From Alcanivoracaceae bacterium (GTDB taxonomy: Bacteria > Pseudomonadota > Gammaproteobacteria > Pseudomonadales > Alcanivoracaceae), in contig JARGOL010000001.1 of NCBI GenBank assembly GCA_029212745.1, forward strand, positions 539,948 to 603,947: DNA of 64,000 bases, in the 5' to 3' direction. The notes below the pieces were generated by a model. The model did no database searches and was not told the DNA's origin. It saw only the letters and a list, made by a program, of their open reading frames with translations. Position numbers and translations under genes: made by a program. Of this stretch, positions 18,753 through 26,955 are shown piece by piece; positions within the stretch are counted from its first letter, which is position 1; each line of letters opens with the position of its first letter.

Positions 18753-19679
18753 TCAGGCGTACGGCTCGGCGGTAAGTTCCTTGACCCAGGAGGGCACGGC
18801 CGGCAACAGGCGCCTGGGTATGCGGTCGGTCAGGCGTACCATCAGGTCCACCGGCACATGATAGAAAAGCTGGTCGCGATCCATGACCGTTTTCATATGG
18901 GCGCTGATGACCCGGAAAAAGGGATTCCGGCGCCCCGCAGCGGTACGGCCACCAATCTTCTCGAACTTTTTCATGGCGCCAAAGAGCTTCTCTTCAGGCA
19001 GTCCCATGGCCACCACGTTGTCACGCATCTTGTTCAGCAGGGGCCAGTACACAACCAGACCCAGCACTACCCTAAGATCCACCGCTGGCGTAATCATCTC
19101 CACCAGGTCGAGCAATGTCTTGTCATGGCCCTGCATCTCCATGACCGTGAAACCCACGCCCAGATGGCGTGACTCGTCGTCATTGATCCGGGCAAAGACG
19201 TCATGACATACCGGGTCGCTGACTTCATCGAGCAGGAACTTGCACAAAGCACCATCAAGGGCGACTTCCAGCGCCGGAATGACGCTGCCCAGCACATGGT
19301 AGGGAAGGTCATCCGCATAACGGTCCAGCCATTCGATACTCAGGCGAATGCTGTTGTTGGGCACGGGAATGTCGCCCTCCTCCAGCATTCCCCAACGGCG
19401 CATCAACGCCAGCTCGGCATTGGCATGACGCTGCTCCTCGGCGTGGAAGTAGGTATACAGCTGGCGCAGCGTGTCATCCGGTGCATTCTTTGCCATTGCG
19501 GCAAAACCACGCGCGCCCACGTGCTCAATCCACACCAGATCACTCATGAACCGGGTCAGCTTGGGACGCTGCTCGTCACTGATCATTTCGGCGCCGGGGG
19601 CGTCCCAGTCAATGTCCGCCAGCAACCACTGGGAGCTCTTTACCTTCTCCAGCATCTTGTCCAGGTCGATATTCGCCAT
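18753..19679 (-). CDS. Ferritin-like diiron protein, probable oxygenase
   Basis: A 308-residue helical protein with a complete carboxylate-bridged diiron ligand set: Glu52, Glu82-x-x-His85, Glu138 and Glu169-x-x-His172. The two half-sites are spaced almost identically (30 and 31 residues), as in four-helix-bundle oxygenases and N-oxygenases. No transit signal is visible. It sits between an SDR and a Baeyer-Villiger monooxygenase with 12-base gaps on both sides, so a role as the initial hydroxylase of a pathway is a reasonable inference. I do not recognise a named family; a desaturase-like or AurF-like activity is possible. Confidence 0.75.
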   Translation of the reverse strand: MANIDLDKMLEKVKSSQWLLADIDWDAPGAEMISDEQRPKLTRFMSDLVWIEHVGARGFAAMAKNAPDDTLRQLYTYFHAEEQRHANAELALMRRWGMLEEGDIPVPNNSIRLSIEWLDRYADDLPYHVLGSVIPALEVALDGALCKFLLDEVSDPVCHDVFARINDDESRHLGVGFTVMEMQGHDKTLLDLVEMITPAVDLRVVLGLVVYWPLLNKMRDNVVAMGLPEEKLFGAMKKFEKIGGRTAAGRRNPFFRVISAHMKTVMDRDQLFYHVPVDLMVRLTDRIPRRLLPAVPSWVKELTAEPYA

Positions 19680-19691
19680 GATTCGTCTCCC

Positions 19692-20534
19692 TCAATCGCT
19701 GACCGTGTCATTTTTCGGGTTGTTTGCTAACCGCCCCAGCAAGCCTGCGCCGCGTGCGTACAAGCCCGGCAACAGGCGCTTGGCGCGCCAGATTGCTCGC
19801 GCATCTGCCTGTGGCAGCACATAGAGCTGATTGCGGTCGAGGCCATCCAGCGCCTGCCGCGCCACTTTTTCTGCCGGCCAGCCGCGCGTCATGGCACGAC
19901 TGGCAAGCTCTCGGGCGTGATCCGGGGTGCGCGCATCGCGGGCAATATTGGTTTTTACGAAAGTGGGGCACAGCGCCGTCACGTGGACACCCGTGCCCCC
20001 GAATTCCGCCGCCAGTGTTTCCGACAGGGCCAGCACGGCCGCCTTGCTCACGTTGTAAGGGCCCATGGTGGGCGCCGCAGCGAAACTGGCCGTGGAACAA
20101 ACGTTGAGAATGCCGCCGCGACCGCGCTCGCGAAAACGCGGTGCAAACAGGTGGCAACCATGCACCACGCCCCAGAGGTTGATATCCATGAGCCAGCGCC
20201 AGTCCGCCATGGGTATTTCGCCCACCGGGGCGCCGCCTGCGCCGACGCCCGCATTGTTGATGACCAGGTCTATGGGACGTGTCGCCCAGGCCTCACCCTT
20301 GTCGGCCGTCGCCTCAAGCGCCGCCAGGTCAGTGACATCGCAACCCAGAGCCAGGGCCTGCCCGCCGGCAGCATTGATGCCGTCTGCCGTTGCAGCGGCC
20401 GTGGCCGCATTGATGTCGGTACAGACCACCTGCCCGCCACGGCGGCCCAATTCCATGGCGAAAGCCGCGCCGATGCCACTGCCGGCGCCCGTTACCAGCG
20501 CCACTGCGCCCTGCGAAAGTCTGTCTCGTGCCAT
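19692..20534 (-). CDS. Short-chain dehydrogenase/reductase
   Basis: A 280-residue classical SDR: cofactor motif TGAGSGIG (15-22), Asp66-Val67 for adenine binding (CDVTDL), NNAG (93-96), and the catalytic Ser147, Tyr160 and Lys164 (YNVSK). An Asp40 after the second strand (VCTDIN) points to NAD rather than NADP. ATG 20534 follows GGGGAA; a longer frame would run across the palindromic operator into the TetR gene. First gene of the oxygenase operon; it probably oxidises an alcohol to a ketone. Confidence 0.9.
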   Translation of the reverse strand: MARDRLSQGAVALVTGAGSGIGAAFAMELGRRGGQVVCTDINAATAAATADGINAAGGQALALGCDVTDLAALEATADKGEAWATRPIDLVINNAGVGAGGAPVGEIPMADWRWLMDINLWGVVHGCHLFAPRFRERGRGGILNVCSTASFAAAPTMGPYNVSKAAVLALSETLAAEFGGTGVHVTALCPTFVKTNIARDARTPDHARELASRAMTRGWPAEKVARQALDGLDRNQLYVLPQADARAIWRAKRLLPGLYARGAGLLGRLANNPKNDTVSD

Positions 20535-20591
20535 AGTCGTTCCCCATGCCTGGCGCCGGATTGACCGGCCCGCCTTCTCATGACACGCTAT

Positions 20592-20609
20592 TCCGAACGA
20601 TTGTTCGGA
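20592..20609. promoter_or_regulatory. Palindromic operator between SDR and TetR genes
   Basis: A perfect inverted repeat TCCGAAC-GATT-GTTCGGA, 18 bases, lies midway in the 102-base gap between the divergent SDR and tetR starts. Position and symmetry fit a TetR-dimer operator controlling both directions. Confidence 0.7.
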
Positions 20610-20636
20610 TTCAACTCGGATTGGGACGCATTGCCG

Positions 20637-21281
20637 ATGGCACGAAAACCGCAACAGCAGCGCAGCCGCGCCACGGTGGAGGCGATCGTCGAGGCCGGCT
20701 TCATCTGTCTTGCGCGGGGTGGCTACGAAGGCACCACCACCCGCCATATTGCTGATGTGGCCGGCATCAGCGTCGGCACACTGTACGAGTACTTCACCAA
20801 CAAGCAGGACATCTACGAGGCCATGTACAAGCGCGCGGTGGAGGATGTGGTCTCGATGATCGAACCCCTCACGGCCAGGCTGGTGAGGATGGATATTCGG
20901 GAAGGTGTGAAACTGCTACTGGCTGAATTCCGCGAATTGCTCATGCGCCACGACGGCCGCTACCTGAAATTTGCCAGCCACGCCGTGCAGGCAGCGCCTC
21001 ACCTGGATCTTCAGCCGGTGCAGAAAATACTGGGCGAAGTGGTGTTGCAGTACCTGATGCACCAGCCCCAGTTGATGCGCATGCAGAACATTCCGGTGAT
21101 GAGCTATATCGTCATCAACGGTGGCATGTTTGCAATGATCCGGCATCTCGGCGAGTCCTCGCCGATCATGACATTCGAACAGCTCAGTGACGGCCTCGCC
21201 GACATGGTCGATCATGTGGTAACCGGCGAGCTGCGCAAGGCTGACAGGAATAACCCCCAGGACACAGGAGCCAGCGGATGA
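20637..21281 (+). CDS. TetR-family transcriptional regulator
   Basis: A 214-residue regulator with the TetR helix-turn-helix in its first 60 residues (TVEAIVEAGFICLARGGYEG, then TTTRHIADVAGISVGTLYEYF and NKQDIYEAM). The remaining helices would bind an unknown ligand. I chose ATG 20637; an in-frame ATG at 20580 would put the operator inside the coding sequence. It faces the SDR/diiron/monooxygenase operon and overlaps the next small gene. Confidence 0.9.
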   Translation: MARKPQQQRSRATVEAIVEAGFICLARGGYEGTTTRHIADVAGISVGTLYEYFTNKQDIYEAMYKRAVEDVVSMIEPLTARLVRMDIREGVKLLLAEFRELLMRHDGRYLKFASHAVQAAPHLDLQPVQKILGEVVLQYLMHQPQLMRMQNIPVMSYIVINGGMFAMIRHLGESSPIMTFEQLSDGLADMVDHVVTGELRKADRNNPQDTGASG

Positions 21282-21472
21282 GCAAGGACCTGGCGGGCAT
21301 GACCCGCGAAGAATTCGTCTACGAATGCGCTGCTCGCGCACTTGCAGCCAGCTTTTCCAATCCCACGGACAAACCATCTATTGCCAGCATGGTGCGGGAT
21401 GCGGATAAACTGTGGCAGGAGCTGCAGGAGTGGCAGCGGGAAATCGCAGCGCAGGATTCACCCCCGCACTGA
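21278..21472 (+). CDS. Small hypothetical protein
   Basis: A 64-residue charged, helical protein (MSKDLAGMTREEFVYECAAR ... WQELQEWQREIAAQ). The ATG overlaps the tetR stop (ATGA), which argues that it is a real coupled gene. No signal peptide, membrane segment or known motif. Function unknown. Confidence 0.6.
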   Translation: MSKDLAGMTREEFVYECAARALAASFSNPTDKPSIASMVRDADKLWQELQEWQREIAAQDSPPH

Positions 21473-21521
21473 CGACTGACAACCGGTACACCCACACACA
21501 GGCAAGGACGAGGACATCACC

Positions 21522-21899
21522 ATGCAACAGATAACACGGATACTGATTCTGGCCATTCTGGCCCTGGCCGGCCCGGCACTGGCCGCAGGCTCCATTTCGG
21601 TGGATGCCCTGGCCGAACGGATAGCCAACGGCAAGGCACCAATGATTATCGATGTCCGCAGCGAGGACGAATACCTGGCAGGGCATGTGCCCGGCGCCCA
21701 GCTGATCCCCCATGACCAGATGGGCAGCTATGTGGAAGGCCTGTCCGCCAACAAGGACGCCGAGATTGTTCTCTACTGCAAAAGCGGGCGCCGCGCCGGC
21801 ATGGCCAGCGACATACTGGAAGCCGCCGGCTTCAGCAACCTGAAGATCCTGGACGGCAGCTACCAGGCCTGGTCCGCAGCCGGCAAACCGGTCAAGTAA
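21522..21899 (+). CDS. Periplasmic rhodanese-domain protein
   Basis: A 125-residue single-domain rhodanese with a cleavable signal peptide (LAILALAGPALAA). The active-site loop is CKSGRR with Cys86; IDVRSEDEYLAGHVPGA is the usual substrate-side motif. Layout resembles PspE/GlpE-type thiosulfate sulfurtransferases exported to the periplasm. Physiological acceptor unknown. Confidence 0.88.
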   Translation: MQQITRILILAILALAGPALAAGSISVDALAERIANGKAPMIIDVRSEDEYLAGHVPGAQLIPHDQMGSYVEGLSANKDAEIVLYCKSGRRAGMASDILEAAGFSNLKILDGSYQAWSAAGKPVK

Positions 21900-21938
21900 T
21901 CCCGCCCGCCGGTCACAGGGGCGGCAAAGGAGAGACAC

Positions 21939-22490
21939 ATGGCTCTGACACCATCCGGTATGGTGCCACTGGGCGCATCCATGCCCGCATTTTCGCTCTA
22001 CGACCCCGATGGCCAGCTACTGGAGAGCCCGTCACTGACGGGCAAACCAGTACTGGTGGCATTCATCTGCAATCATTGTCCGTATGTACAGCACATCGCC
22101 GACGGCCTGGCCGCGTTTGCCAGCGATTACCAGGCCCGCGGCCTGGCGGTGATTGCCATCAACAGCAACGACTACCGCCAGTATCCGGCTGATGCACCGG
22201 AGAAGATGCGTGAAGAGGCGCTCAGGCGGCACTACACCTTTCCCTACCTGGTGGACGAAACCCAGCTGGTGGCGCGCGCCTTCATGGCGGCCTGTACCCC
22301 GGATTTCTTCCTCTATGACAGCGACCACCGGCTTGCCTACCGCGGCCAGTTCGACGCCAGCCGACCGGGCAATGACGCACCGGTCACCGGCACCGACCTG
22401 CGCGCTGCCGCGGATGCTGTGCTGGCTGGCACCTCCCCGGACCCGGACCAGACGCCCTCGCTGGGCTGCAACATCAAGTGGCGCAGCTGA
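21939..22490 (+). CDS. Thioredoxin-fold redoxin (AhpC/TSA-like)
   Basis: A 183-residue protein with a redoxin fold (GASMPAFSLYDPDGQLLESPSLTGKPVLVAFICNHCPYV). The active site is CNHC (Cys44 and Cys47). TPDFFLYDSDHRLAYRGQFD contains the cis-Pro loop. No signal peptide, so it is likely cytoplasmic. Members of this group are loosely called thiol peroxidase/thioredoxin-family proteins; the substrate is unknown. 39 bases after the rhodanese gene. Confidence 0.85.
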   Translation: MALTPSGMVPLGASMPAFSLYDPDGQLLESPSLTGKPVLVAFICNHCPYVQHIADGLAAFASDYQARGLAVIAINSNDYRQYPADAPEKMREEALRRHYTFPYLVDETQLVARAFMAACTPDFFLYDSDHRLAYRGQFDASRPGNDAPVTGTDLRAAADAVLAGTSPDPDQTPSLGCNIKWRS

Positions 22491-22531
22491 CGGATTGCCC
22501 CCGGCGGTGGCGGTAGCCACGCCGGCATTGC

Positions 22532-22537
22532 TATAAT
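22532..22537 (+). promoter_or_regulatory. -10 box of the ppa promoter
   Basis: Consensus TATAAT in the context TTGCTATAATCCGCGCC, 38 bases before the ppa ATG. No clear -35 hexamer at normal spacing. Confidence 0.55.
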
Positions 22538-22574
22538 CCGCGCCCCGCAACCAACACCGGCAAAAGGTAAGCAC

Positions 22575-23105
22575 ATGGATTTTGACAAGGTCCCGCCGGG
22601 CAAATCCCTGCCTGACGACATTTACGTAGTGATCGAGATCCCGGCCCAGAGCGCGCCGATCAAGTACGAGATCGACAAGGACAGCCACGCCGTCTTCGTG
22701 GACCGGTTCATGGCCACCCCCATGTTCTACCCGGCCAACTACGGCTACATTCCCCAGACCCTGTCCGAAGACGGCGACCCGCTGGACGTTCTCGTCGTTG
22801 CTCCGTACCCGCTGGTGCCGGGCTCAGTGATTCGTTGCCGTCCGGTTGGCGTGCTCAACATGAGCGATGAGTCCGGCCAGGATGCCAAGCTGCTGGCGGT
22901 GCCGCACGACAAGCTCACGGTGCTGTACCAGGACGTCAAGGAAGCCTCCGACCTGCCGCAGCTGCTGATCCAGCAGATCGAGCATTTCTTCGAGAACTAC
23001 AAGGACCTGGAGCCCGGCAAATGGGTGAAAGTGGACGGCTGGGCATCTGCTGAAGCCGCGCGCGAAGAAATCATGAAGTCTGCCGAGGCCTACAAGAAGG
23101 CCTGA
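22575..23105 (+). CDS. ppa: Inorganic pyrophosphatase (family I)
   Basis: Hydrolyses PPi to phosphate and pulls biosynthetic reactions forward. The 176-residue product has the family active-site motif DGDPLDVLV (Asp66, Asp68 and Asp71 bind metal), [12 protein letters not shown], and KWVKVDGW near the end. It has its own promoter and ends in a strong terminator. Co-existence with a PPi-dependent PFK means PPi is both a fuel and a waste product in this cell. Confidence 0.97.
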   Translation: MDFDKVPPGKSLPDDIYVVIEIPAQSAPIKYEIDKDSHAVFVDRFMATPMFYPANYGYIPQTLSEDGDPLDVLVVAPYPLVPGSVIRCRPVGVLNMSDESGQDAKLLAVPHDKLTVLYQDVKEASDLPQLLIQQIEHFFENYKDLEPGKWVKVDGWASAEAAREEIMKSAEAYKKA

Positions 23106-23121
23106 CCGCTGCCCATGCAGC

Positions 23122-23152
23122 AAAAAAGGCCGGCTTTCGCCGGCCTTTTTTT
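23122..23152. terminator. Bidirectional terminator between ppa and the outer-membrane protein gene
   Basis: Stem GGCCGGC/GCCGGCC with a four-base loop, flanked by A6 on the left and T7 on the right, so it can terminate both converging transcripts. Confidence 0.9.
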
Positions 23153-23183
23153 GTCCGCCGCAAAACTGCTTCTGCGGGAAGCG

Positions 23184-23840
23184 TCAGAAGTAATAGCGCA
23201 ATCCAAGCTTGGCCACCGGCAATACAGACAGGTCATCCAGGTCGTCATTGAGCTCCTGCTCCTCCTGGCGCAGCTGCGCCTGGAACGCCGGATCGTTGGT
23301 AACTGCCGGATTTCCCCCCACCGTCGCCAGACGAGCGTCGGCATCGCCATTGAACAGCGCACCCGCTTCCAGTGAGGCTACGAACCCTTTGTCGGCAAGG
23401 CCAAAGTCCCAACCCAGGCCAAAATAGGGCGACGTGCCGCCGAAATCCACGTCCGCCGCCAGACTGCCGACGTCATCCGCATCATAGCTGACCGCACCGA
23501 TCAGCACGGTATCCGCCGTCGGGGTCCCCAGGGCATTGACGCTATTGGCATTGTCATAGATACCGGCCGAGAGAAAGAACCCATTGCCCAGCAGATGATA
23601 ATCAAGCAGCACGCCACGGTTATCCAGGGCAGCCTCCAGCTCGTAGCTGACGTCATCGATGGTATCTGACTCGTCATAGTCATATTCGCTCAACTGGCCA
23701 CGCACCGTGAGACGATCAAAAACGAGACCCACCTCTGCGCCGTACCCCAGTAGCGCGCCCGCATGGGCACCCACAAACAGGTCCGCGCCCCAGGCAGCGG
23801 GTGACATGAAAAACATGAGTGCCATAAGTCTGACTTTCAT
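23184..23840 (-). CDS. YfaZ-like outer-membrane beta-barrel protein
   Basis: A 218-residue protein with a signal peptide (MKVRLMALMFFMSPAAWGA), alternating hydrophobic strands, and a C-terminal GLRYYF whose final Phe fits the BAM recognition signal. It resembles small YfaZ-type barrels. A Glu/Asp-rich insert (RQEEQELNDDLDDL) probably forms a loop. ATG 23840 follows AGGGAGA. It lies 64 bases after the DUF2333 gene. Confidence 0.7.
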   Translation of the reverse strand: MKVRLMALMFFMSPAAWGADLFVGAHAGALLGYGAEVGLVFDRLTVRGQLSEYDYDESDTIDDVSYELEAALDNRGVLLDYHLLGNGFFLSAGIYDNANSVNALGTPTADTVLIGAVSYDADDVGSLAADVDFGGTSPYFGLGWDFGLADKGFVASLEAGALFNGDADARLATVGGNPAVTNDPAFQAQLRQEEQELNDDLDDLSVLPVAKLGLRYYF

Positions 23841-23904
23841 TGCATTCTCCCTGGTGGCTGTCCGGCAAGGACATCTGGAAACATCGTGCCAGGCACGGCG
23901 AACA

Positions 23905-24882
23905 TCAACCCTGGCTGAGCAACTGGCGCAAATCAATGATCGCCGCATTGGCGCGGGAAATGTAATTGGCCATCACCAGCGAATGGTTAGGCAGCATGCC
24001 AAAACCGGAGCCGTTCAGGATCATCGGGCTCCAGACTGTATCCTGGGTGGCCTCCAGCTCGCGGACCACCTGCTGGTAGCTGACCAGCGCATTCTTCTTC
24101 TCCAGTACATCGGAAAAATCATGCTCCGCCGCCTTGAGCAGGTGAATCAGGGCCCAGCAGGCGCCGCGCGCCTCGTAGAACCGGTCATCCACCTTCGACC
24201 AGGCGGTACGGGTATAACCACCCGAGGCCACCTCGCCGTCTCCGGCCAGGTCATCCTTGCCCACACTCTGGCTCAGCTGCAGTGACAGACTGCCCAGCCG
24301 GTTCTGGACTTCGTTGAGCCAGTACTTGAGGTTGTCCGCACGGGCATAGAAATGGGCATCGCCGCTACGCAGGCGGCTGAGGTAACTCTGCAGGTGCTCG
24401 ATGCCACGGCGGTATTCACTCTCGGTGGCAGGCATGGCCCAGCTGGCGTTGTCGAAATTGAACTGGGGCTCCGCGCGCATCAGGTCCGGGTCTTCCTCAC
24501 TCTGCGACTGTGAACGGCTCAGGTCCCGACGCATGACCCGGGACATGTCCCGCACCTGGACCAGCACGCCAAACTCCCAGTTGGGCATGTTGTCCAGCCA
24601 CAGCCGGTGGGGCAGGATGTCATTGCTCAGGTAGCCGCCGGGCTTCTCCAGCAGGGTATCGGCGACACGGATCAGCGCCAGGCTGGTGGTCTCACCCGCC
24701 ACCGCCGTCTCGCTGACGGGAACATCAAAACCGTCAGGCTCATCACTCCAGTACCAGCCAATCAGCAGGTCCGCCAGCAACAGGAACACCAGGGCAAGAC
24801 CGGCATAACGCCACACCCGCGTCAGGCCCGGGTCCATCAGGCGTTCTCCCACCTGCTCTCCAACATTGCCGGGCAGCTTCAT
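23905..24882 (-). CDS. DUF2333 family membrane-anchored protein
   Basis: A 325-residue protein with one N-terminal membrane segment (YAGLALVFLLLADLLIGWYW) and a large periplasmic domain. Family features include GGYLSNDILPHRLWLDNMPNWEFGVLVQ and the end FGMLPNHSLVMANYISRANAAIIDLRQL. Function unknown. It follows the sensor kinase by 61 bases and could be the tail of that transcript. Confidence 0.8.
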   Translation of the reverse strand: MKLPGNVGEQVGERLMDPGLTRVWRYAGLALVFLLLADLLIGWYWSDEPDGFDVPVSETAVAGETTSLALIRVADTLLEKPGGYLSNDILPHRLWLDNMPNWEFGVLVQVRDMSRVMRRDLSRSQSQSEEDPDLMRAEPQFNFDNASWAMPATESEYRRGIEHLQSYLSRLRSGDAHFYARADNLKYWLNEVQNRLGSLSLQLSQSVGKDDLAGDGEVASGGYTRTAWSKVDDRFYEARGACWALIHLLKAAEHDFSDVLEKKNALVSYQQVVRELEATQDTVWSPMILNGSGFGMLPNHSLVMANYISRANAAIIDLRQLLSQG

Positions 24883-24943
24883 AGACCGTGCTCCACCTGC
24901 GAAAACGAAGTCTCATCATAGCAGGTCCAGCGTCAGGTGCATG

Positions 24944-26287
24944 TCACATGGTTGGCAGAGAAACCACCACAGCGGCGGCCCTGTCGCCCTCGCGCGCGCG
25001 AAATGCGAGCGTGCCACCAGCCCGCTCGATAATGCGCTGGACAATGGACAGGCCCAGTCCGGCGCCATCGCCGGCGGCCTGTTCACCGCGGTAGAAGCGC
25101 TGGCAGACGCGCTCAGCCAGGGCCGGCGAAATACCCGGCCCGGCGTCAACGACGCTGATATGAACCGCACCCGGAGCAACGCTGGCCCGCACCTGCACAT
25201 CACTGCCCTCGGGCGCGTAGCGAATGGCATTCTCAACCAGGTTGCGGTAAAGCATGGCCTGTGACTCCCCCGGAATGCGGACACACACACCCTGTGCCTC
25301 GTCCGCTTCCAGAACCAGGTCCATGCCCCGCTCGCGCGCCTGCGGCATCAACTGTGCCAGCACATCCCGCAGCACCGGCAGGACAGCAACCGGCTCCCCG
25401 CCCTGGTCGACCTGCGGATCAATGCGGGCGAGCGCCAGCAACTGGGCCACCATATGGGTGGCCCGGTCAACACCGGACAGCAACGCGGTCAGCGACGCCC
25501 GCCGCTCCTGTTCATCCGGCAGGTCGCGGGCATTGGAGGCATGCAGCTTGAGCACGGTCAGCAATGTCCGCAGCTCATGGGCAGCGTCTGCGGTGAATCG
25601 CTGCTCGCGCAGCAACCCCTGCTCCACCCGCAGGAAAAGACGGTTCAGGGCATCCACAAGCGGTTGCAGCTCGGCCACGTTGGCGCCTTCGTCCAGCGGC
25701 TGCAGGTTGCTGTCGTCGCGGCTGGCGATGGCCCCGGTGAGGGATTGCAATGGCCGCAACCCGCGCCGCAGGGCCACCACCACCGCAAGGATCAGGAACG
25801 GGATGCCCAGCAACCATGGCAACACCAGCGCCAGCGCCGCATTGCGGGCCAGCTCCTGACGCACCTCTTCACGTTCGCCGACCATCAGCCAGCCGCCACC
25901 CGGCAAGGGCTGGGCAAACACGTGCCAGGCGTGGTCGCCGAGCTGCTGCACAGAAAGGCCCGGCGTGAATGGCGGACGCATCAACGCCGTTTCCGCCATG
26001 CTCGGGCTGGTGATCAGCAGGTCACCCTGTGCCGAAAAATGCTGCACCGCCACATAGCGTTCGTACTTGTGCCCGCGCACCGTATCACTCAGCACCAGCG
26101 GATCAGTGGGTGCATCCGAAAACGGCAACCACAGCGAAAGAATGCGACCTTTCTGCGCCAGCTGAGCGTCGAACAGTTCTTCCACCTCATGATGGGCCTG
26201 GTCATAGACGGCCAGGGTGACCAGCGCGCCGACAAACAGCACGCCCAGCACCAGCGAGGCAAACAGGAAACGGCGAATGGAAAACAT
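24944..26287 (-). CDS. Two-component sensor histidine kinase (QseC/PmrB-like)
   Basis: A 447-residue inner-membrane kinase: membrane helix about 7-27, a periplasmic sensing region of about 125 residues with acidic patches, a second helix about 152-173, HAMP, then the phospho-acceptor His237 in AAHELRTLLTVL (the usual Pro after HELRT is Leu), the N box VENAIRYAPEG and the G boxes DAGPGISPA and GAGLGLSIV. The ATG lies four bases after the response regulator stop. Its signal is unknown; the operon suggests periplasmic redox or metal state. Confidence 0.92.
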   Translation of the reverse strand: MFSIRRFLFASLVLGVLFVGALVTLAVYDQAHHEVEELFDAQLAQKGRILSLWLPFSDAPTDPLVLSDTVRGHKYERYVAVQHFSAQGDLLITSPSMAETALMRPPFTPGLSVQQLGDHAWHVFAQPLPGGGWLMVGEREEVRQELARNAALALVLPWLLGIPFLILAVVVALRRGLRPLQSLTGAIASRDDSNLQPLDEGANVAELQPLVDALNRLFLRVEQGLLREQRFTADAAHELRTLLTVLKLHASNARDLPDEQERRASLTALLSGVDRATHMVAQLLALARIDPQVDQGGEPVAVLPVLRDVLAQLMPQARERGMDLVLEADEAQGVCVRIPGESQAMLYRNLVENAIRYAPEGSDVQVRASVAPGAVHISVVDAGPGISPALAERVCQRFYRGEQAAGDGAGLGLSIVQRIIERAGGTLAFRAREGDRAAAVVVSLPTM

Positions 26288-26291
26288 CAGG

Positions 26292-26951
26292 TCATTCCCC
26301 GGGCATGGTATAGCCCACGCCCCGCACGGTGCGGATGCAGTCCGCCCCAAGTTTCTTGCGCAGATGATGAACATGCACTTCCAGTGCATTGCTTTCTACA
26401 TCATCTGTCCAGCCGTACAACGCCTGCTCAAGGCGGTCACGGGTGAGCACGCGGCCGGCATTGCTGGCCAGCTCATTGAGCAACGCAAACTCGCGGCGCT
26501 GCAGCGCCACTGCCTCTCCCGCGCGGTACACCACCATGGCGTCCGGATCGATCTCCAGATCCCGGACCACCAGTGTCCGGCTGGCGGGTCCCTCCTTGCG
26601 CCTGAGCCTGGCACGGATACGCGCGCGCAACTCGTCAATCTCGAAGGGTTTGACGAGATAGTCGTCGGCGCCGGCATCAAGCCCGGATACCCGGTCCTGG
26701 AGCTGGTCACGGGCGGTAATGATGATCACGGGTACCGGCTGCTCGCCTTTGCGCAACCGTCGCAGGGCTGACACCCCGTCAAGCCCGGGCAGGCCCAGGT
26801 CGAGCAGCACAAGGTCAAAATGCTCGCGGGACACAGCGGGTACCAGTTGGTCGCCTTCATGAATGACATCGACGGTATAGCCGTCCGCCGACAGTGCTCG
26901 GGACAGGCCCGAGGCCAGGGAACGGTCATCTTCCACAATCAGGATACGCAT
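26292..26951 (-). CDS. OmpR-family response regulator (QseB/PmrA-like)
   Basis: A 219-residue regulator: receiver domain with phospho-acceptor Asp51 (LVLLDLGLPG) and Lys101 (YLVKPFEIDEL), then a winged-helix DNA-binding domain ending VHHLRKKLGADCIRTVRGVGYTM. It starts four bases after the apbE-like stop, so it is co-expressed with the redox genes. The direct TTAA repeats upstream of the operon (29877-29893 and 29942-29958) have the hexamer-N5-hexamer form that PmrA-type regulators bind, so it probably autoregulates. Confidence 0.92.
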   Translation of the reverse strand: MRILIVEDDRSLASGLSRALSADGYTVDVIHEGDQLVPAVSREHFDLVLLDLGLPGLDGVSALRRLRKGEQPVPVIIITARDQLQDRVSGLDAGADDYLVKPFEIDELRARIRARLRRKEGPASRTLVVRDLEIDPDAMVVYRAGEAVALQRREFALLNELASNAGRVLTRDRLEQALYGWTDDVESNALEVHVHHLRKKLGADCIRTVRGVGYTMPGE

Positions 26952-26955
26952 GCAC

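Noticed and set aside
17232-21472. The oxygenase cluster as a recent genomic island.
   Set aside because: Base composition looks like the neighbours, and there is no tRNA, integrase, IS or direct repeat at the borders. It may still be accessory, but the sequence does not show transfer.
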